A stretch of DNA of 64,000 nucleotides, from assembly GCA_023229425.1 (NCBI GenBank), contig JALNZG010000012.1:18449-82448 (forward strand), read 5' to 3'. Under the pieces are notes generated by a model. The model worked only from the letters and a program-made list of their open reading frames with translations, had not been told where the DNA came from and made no database searches. Position numbers and translations under genes: made by a program. Position 1 is the first letter of the stretch. Each line of letters opens with the position of its first letter. The DNA is from Ignavibacteriaceae bacterium (GTDB taxonomy: Bacteria > Bacteroidota > Ignavibacteria > Ignavibacteriales > Ignavibacteriaceae). Shown piece by piece: positions 61,135 to 64,000 of the stretch.

Positions 61135-63819
61135 TTATTTTGTTAATTCCGAAACAACTGTTCCGCCCCCCATTGTTGCGGGAAGTTTCGCTTCGGTTTT
61201 AACAACAACTTTTGAATCTTTTGCAACCCAAAGCGTTGAGGAACCTGCATCACCTTCAACCGGTTTTATTTCTATTTTGTAAGTATCAAAACTTCCAGCT
61301 TCAACCGTGATGTTTTCGCTTCCGACAACTTTTAGAGACATTGTCTTTGCGCCGCCTGCTTGAATATCAAGTTGATTAAATGAAGCTTGGTATCCTTCGG
61401 TTAAAGGTAAAGTACGAAGCGGCAATTCTATTCCCGAACCATCAACTAAAAGGGGAGAATCGGCTTTTGCACTGATCGGCATATTCTGCGGACCCGCGAG
61501 AATTTTTCCGGTAACTTCATTCCCGTTGAAATTAAGTTCTATAGTTGCCGGTCCTTGTTGGATCATCCTTTTTACCGGAAGAACCGTAACGCGGTCAAGA
61601 TAAAGCGAATCTTTCATCGCCATCATACCGGTTAAATTATCAACTACAAGAAAAACATCTTTTCCTTCGAGCTGAGTTTTGGTAATTGCTCTCTCCAAAT
61701 TCATTGTAAAGTTTTGCCCCATCGCGTTTACTTTTACAACATATTTAAAAGCACCTTCTTGAATTTTGGAACCGTCAAAAGATTTTAACAATTCTTTTGG
61801 CGCTTCAACCGATTCATTCTTAGGCATGGTCACGGTTTTAATATCAACCGTAATATCTTTTAACTTTTGTTGAATTTCAGGACGAATATCTTCCTGCACT
61901 CTTCCTTTTAAGTGCTTTGCAAAAAACTGTTCCATCGCAACGTACATTGCAAGACGATTTTCTTTTCCGGCGAATCCGTGTCCTTCATCCGGAGCAACCA
62001 TATATTCCACTTGTCTGTTTAGATCGCGGAGAGCAACAACAATTTGATCTGCTTCAGCTTTTTTAACGCGCGGATCGTTTGCGCCCTGCACTACATAAAG
62101 AGGCGCTTTAATTTGTGTGGCATAATTGAACGGTGATACTTCATCTAATAATTTTTTCTCATCAGGTTTATTCATATCACCTACGCGGACATCAAACATT
62201 TTTTTTGCCGGAGCCCAATATGGCGGAATAGATTTTAGAAGTGTTATTATGTTTGAGGGTCCGACGATATCAAACCCGGCTGCGTAAACATCTGGGGTAA
62301 ATGTCAACCCTGCGAGAGTTGCATAACCGCCGTAAGAACCGCCGGAAATTGCTACACGTTTCGGATCGGCAATACCTTGTTGAACTAACCATTTAACTGC
62401 GTCTGTAAGATCATGCTGCATTGAGCCGCGTCCCCATTGTTTATTCCCGGCATTCAGGAATTTTTTCCCATATCCGGTTGATCCTCTAAAGTTAGGTTGG
62501 AGAACTGCGTAACCTCTGTTTGCAAGAAATTGAGCGGTCGCGTTATAACCAAAGAAATCGCGCGCCCAAGGTCCGCCGTGAACAAAAAGTACGGTTGGAA
62601 GATTTTTAGCTGGAATTCCTTTTGGTAAAGTTAAGTAAGCAGGAATCGTCATGCCGTCGCGAACTTTATATCTAACTGCTTTTCTTTCAGAAAGATATTC
62701 GCTCGGCAATGTTGGACGTGATTTATAAAGTAATTCCGCCGTTCCTTTTGTTCTATCGAACAAGTAAACTGAACCGGGATCAACATCGCGTGAAACGGAA
62801 ACTAACCAGACCGATTCATCAGCAGAAGTTGAAACGAGTCCGATCTCACCTTTCGGTAAAAGAGATTTCAGTTTGTTGTAATCTTTTTCCCAGTCTTTAT
62901 TTTTAAAATAAATTCTTGTTTCATCACCGACATAAACGGTGGCAATAAGTTCATCAGTAACATCGGAAAAAATAACATCGCCGAAATCAACATCATTTTT
63001 CGGGTCTTTTTCAATAAATTTTGTTTTCCCCGATTTCAGATCAAATAAAAGAAGTTCCGACTTATCAGTTTTTGCTCCTTTATTTGAGATCATATAGAAA
63101 CTGTTGCCGTCAGGCGTAAAGCGGATAGGACCGGCAGATTCTTCATTATTAACGCTATAAATTTGATCTAATTTATCGCCGTTAACTTTTAAAATTTCAG
63201 TTCCACCATCAGCAGTTTGACGGATACCAAGTTTTAAATTTCCTTGGAAATCAAACATCCAGCCGGCAACATTATCATCATTTTTTCTGACAAGTGTTTT
63301 TTCACCGGTTGTGAGATCTAATTTATAAACATCGTGAAGCTGCGGGTTACGGTCATTCAGTCCTATAAAAATTTCATTCGGAGATTTTTTGGGAACATCG
63401 TAAATCATGGCGCGAACGTTCTCAAGTGGAGTTAAATCTCTAGCTTGAGGAACCGGATCGCCAGTTGCTTTTGGATCAACTGCATAGACGCGGTAGTTTT
63501 CATTCCCGCCCTGGTCTTGCACGAATAGAACGTATTTGCTGTCGTGTGACCAGAAATAAGACGTAACCGGACGCTTGGAATCAGCAGTAAGCGGTTTGGC
63601 TTCATCAAATTTTTGATTCCGCTCTTTTACCCAAATATTTCTAACATTGTTGAAGGGTTTAACAAAAGTGATATATTTTCCATCGGGGGAAATTTGAGCG
63701 CCGGAAATGTCCGGATCGCCGAAGAAAAGTTCTCTATCTATGATAGGCGGCTGTTGAGCCGAAAGGTGAACTGAGAAAATGAATAATAACAAGAAACCGA
63801 GTTTTTTTTTTGTAAACAT
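61135..63819 (-). CDS. secreted S9 prolyl-oligopeptidase-family peptidase
   Basis: The 894-residue protein has a signal peptide (FSVHLSAQ, about 22 residues), an N-terminal beta-propeller (about 30-400) and an alpha/beta-hydrolase peptidase domain: SGGSYGGYATLAG (Ser495), QGANDPRV (Asp) and PDEGHGFAGKENR (His). After about residue 690 there is an extra C-terminal region of some 200 residues, absent from standard S9 enzymes and ending in a beta-rich segment. The start is ATG 63819 with AAGGATT upstream; the longer frame to 63939 begins in non-conserved sequence. Confidence 0.93.
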   Translation of the reverse strand: MFTKKKLGFLLLFIFSVHLSAQQPPIIDRELFFGDPDISGAQISPDGKYITFVKPFNNVRNIWVKERNQKFDEAKPLTADSKRPVTSYFWSHDSKYVLFVQDQGGNENYRVYAVDPKATGDPVPQARDLTPLENVRAMIYDVPKKSPNEIFIGLNDRNPQLHDVYKLDLTTGEKTLVRKNDDNVAGWMFDFQGNLKLGIRQTADGGTEILKVNGDKLDQIYSVNNEESAGPIRFTPDGNSFYMISNKGAKTDKSELLLFDLKSGKTKFIEKDPKNDVDFGDVIFSDVTDELIATVYVGDETRIYFKNKDWEKDYNKLKSLLPKGEIGLVSTSADESVWLVSVSRDVDPGSVYLFDRTKGTAELLYKSRPTLPSEYLSERKAVRYKVRDGMTIPAYLTLPKGIPAKNLPTVLFVHGGPWARDFFGYNATAQFLANRGYAVLQPNFRGSTGYGKKFLNAGNKQWGRGSMQHDLTDAVKWLVQQGIADPKRVAISGGSYGGYATLAGLTFTPDVYAAGFDIVGPSNIITLLKSIPPYWAPAKKMFDVRVGDMNKPDEKKLLDEVSPFNYATQIKAPLYVVQGANDPRVKKAEADQIVVALRDLNRQVEYMVAPDEGHGFAGKENRLAMYVAMEQFFAKHLKGRVQEDIRPEIQQKLKDITVDIKTVTMPKNESVEAPKELLKSFDGSKIQEGAFKYVVKVNAMGQNFTMNLERAITKTQLEGKDVFLVVDNLTGMMAMKDSLYLDRVTVLPVKRMIQQGPATIELNFNGNEVTGKILAGPQNMPISAKADSPLLVDGSGIELPLRTLPLTEGYQASFNQLDIQAGGAKTMSLKVVGSENITVEAGSFDTYKIEIKPVEGDAGSSTLWVAKDSKVVVKTEAKLPATMGGGTVVSELTK

Positions 63820-63972
63820 CAAATAATCCTTTTTAATTTTGCGTTTCAAATTTAAGAAGTATTTCTGCAAAAAGAGCATAAAAATTGCAAAACTTGTTTT
63901 ATTGTTATAACTTTTTAGAAATGTCATGCTATTCAGCACAGTAGAAATGTCATGTTTAAATATAAGAATTAA

Positions 63973-63996
63973 GGCGGACCTGACCGCCGGTCTTGC
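63973..63996. repeat. GGCGG/CCGCC palindrome at window end
   Basis: GGCGG (63973-63977) and CCGCC (63984-63988) form a stem, and CCGCCGGTCTTGCGG a second one. The element continues beyond the window. Confidence 0.45.
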
Positions 63997-64000
63997 GGAA

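Overview
The window is an AT-rich bacterial chromosome segment, most likely from the Ignavibacteria or a close relative in the Bacteroidota/Chlorobiota group. Four large secreted proteins (ending near 22.5, 31.5, 35.3 and 57.4 kb) finish in a type IX secretion (T9SS) sorting domain with the NPFNPST-type motif typical of that clade. Lipoprotein signals and a BamA/TamA-like outer-membrane protein show a Gram-negative envelope. No rRNA, tRNA, CRISPR array or intact transposase was found.

Layout. 0-4.6 kb is a translation operon (rplM-rpsI-rpsB-tsf-pyrH-frr). 4.6-13.1 kb holds an envelope/housekeeping run: an L,D-transpeptidase-like protein, a lipoprotein, an Omp85 protein, yicC-gmk-rpoZ, a family 4 uracil-DNA glycosylase, dnaB and a DUF1460 protein. 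13.1-18.4 kb is accessory: an atypical sigma factor paired with an Hsp90/MutL-type ATPase, a HigBA-like toxin-antitoxin pair, a Phd/RelE-like pair with a DUF2283 gene, and a broken copy of the nfo 3' end. 18.7-31.4 kb has a TylF-like methyltransferase, a double-propeller T9SS protein, a symporter-SDR-nfo operon, kdsC with two envelope genes, rfbB and a propeller lipoprotein. 31.5-38.9 kb has two tandem giant T9SS metalloproteases. 39.1-51.9 kb is mostly metabolic: GroES-like protein, histidine ammonia-lyase, HflX, MlaE, malic enzyme, TPR histidine kinase, M24 peptidase, methylmalonyl-CoA epimerase and mutase. 52.1-57.4 kb is a run of four secreted hydrolases. 57.4-61.1 kb is a repeat-rich accessory zone with a CoiA-like nuclease and a truncated Bro-N gene. 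The window ends with an S9 peptidase.

Three things stand out. (1) The sigma factor/GHKL ATPase pair at 13.3-16.2 kb looks like an undescribed two-gene module: the sigma factor has a degenerate region 2, an intact region 4 and a winged-helix-like tail, and the ATPase keeps its catalytic Glu/Asn. (2) At least twelve intergenic loci carry degenerate tandem repeats phased at exactly 7 bases, and two more at 6 bases. They use several unrelated motifs, often start at or next to a stop codon, sometimes form hairpins of two arrays, and twice supply the Shine-Dalgarno sequence of the next gene. (3) A 408-bp hairpin-rich direct repeat at a constant 1031-bp offset brackets one small secreted-protein gene and carries its start codon. 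Two enzymes also lack an expected catalytic residue: the L,D-transpeptidase has Ser for Cys, and the histidine ammonia-lyase has SSG for the ASG cofactor triad.
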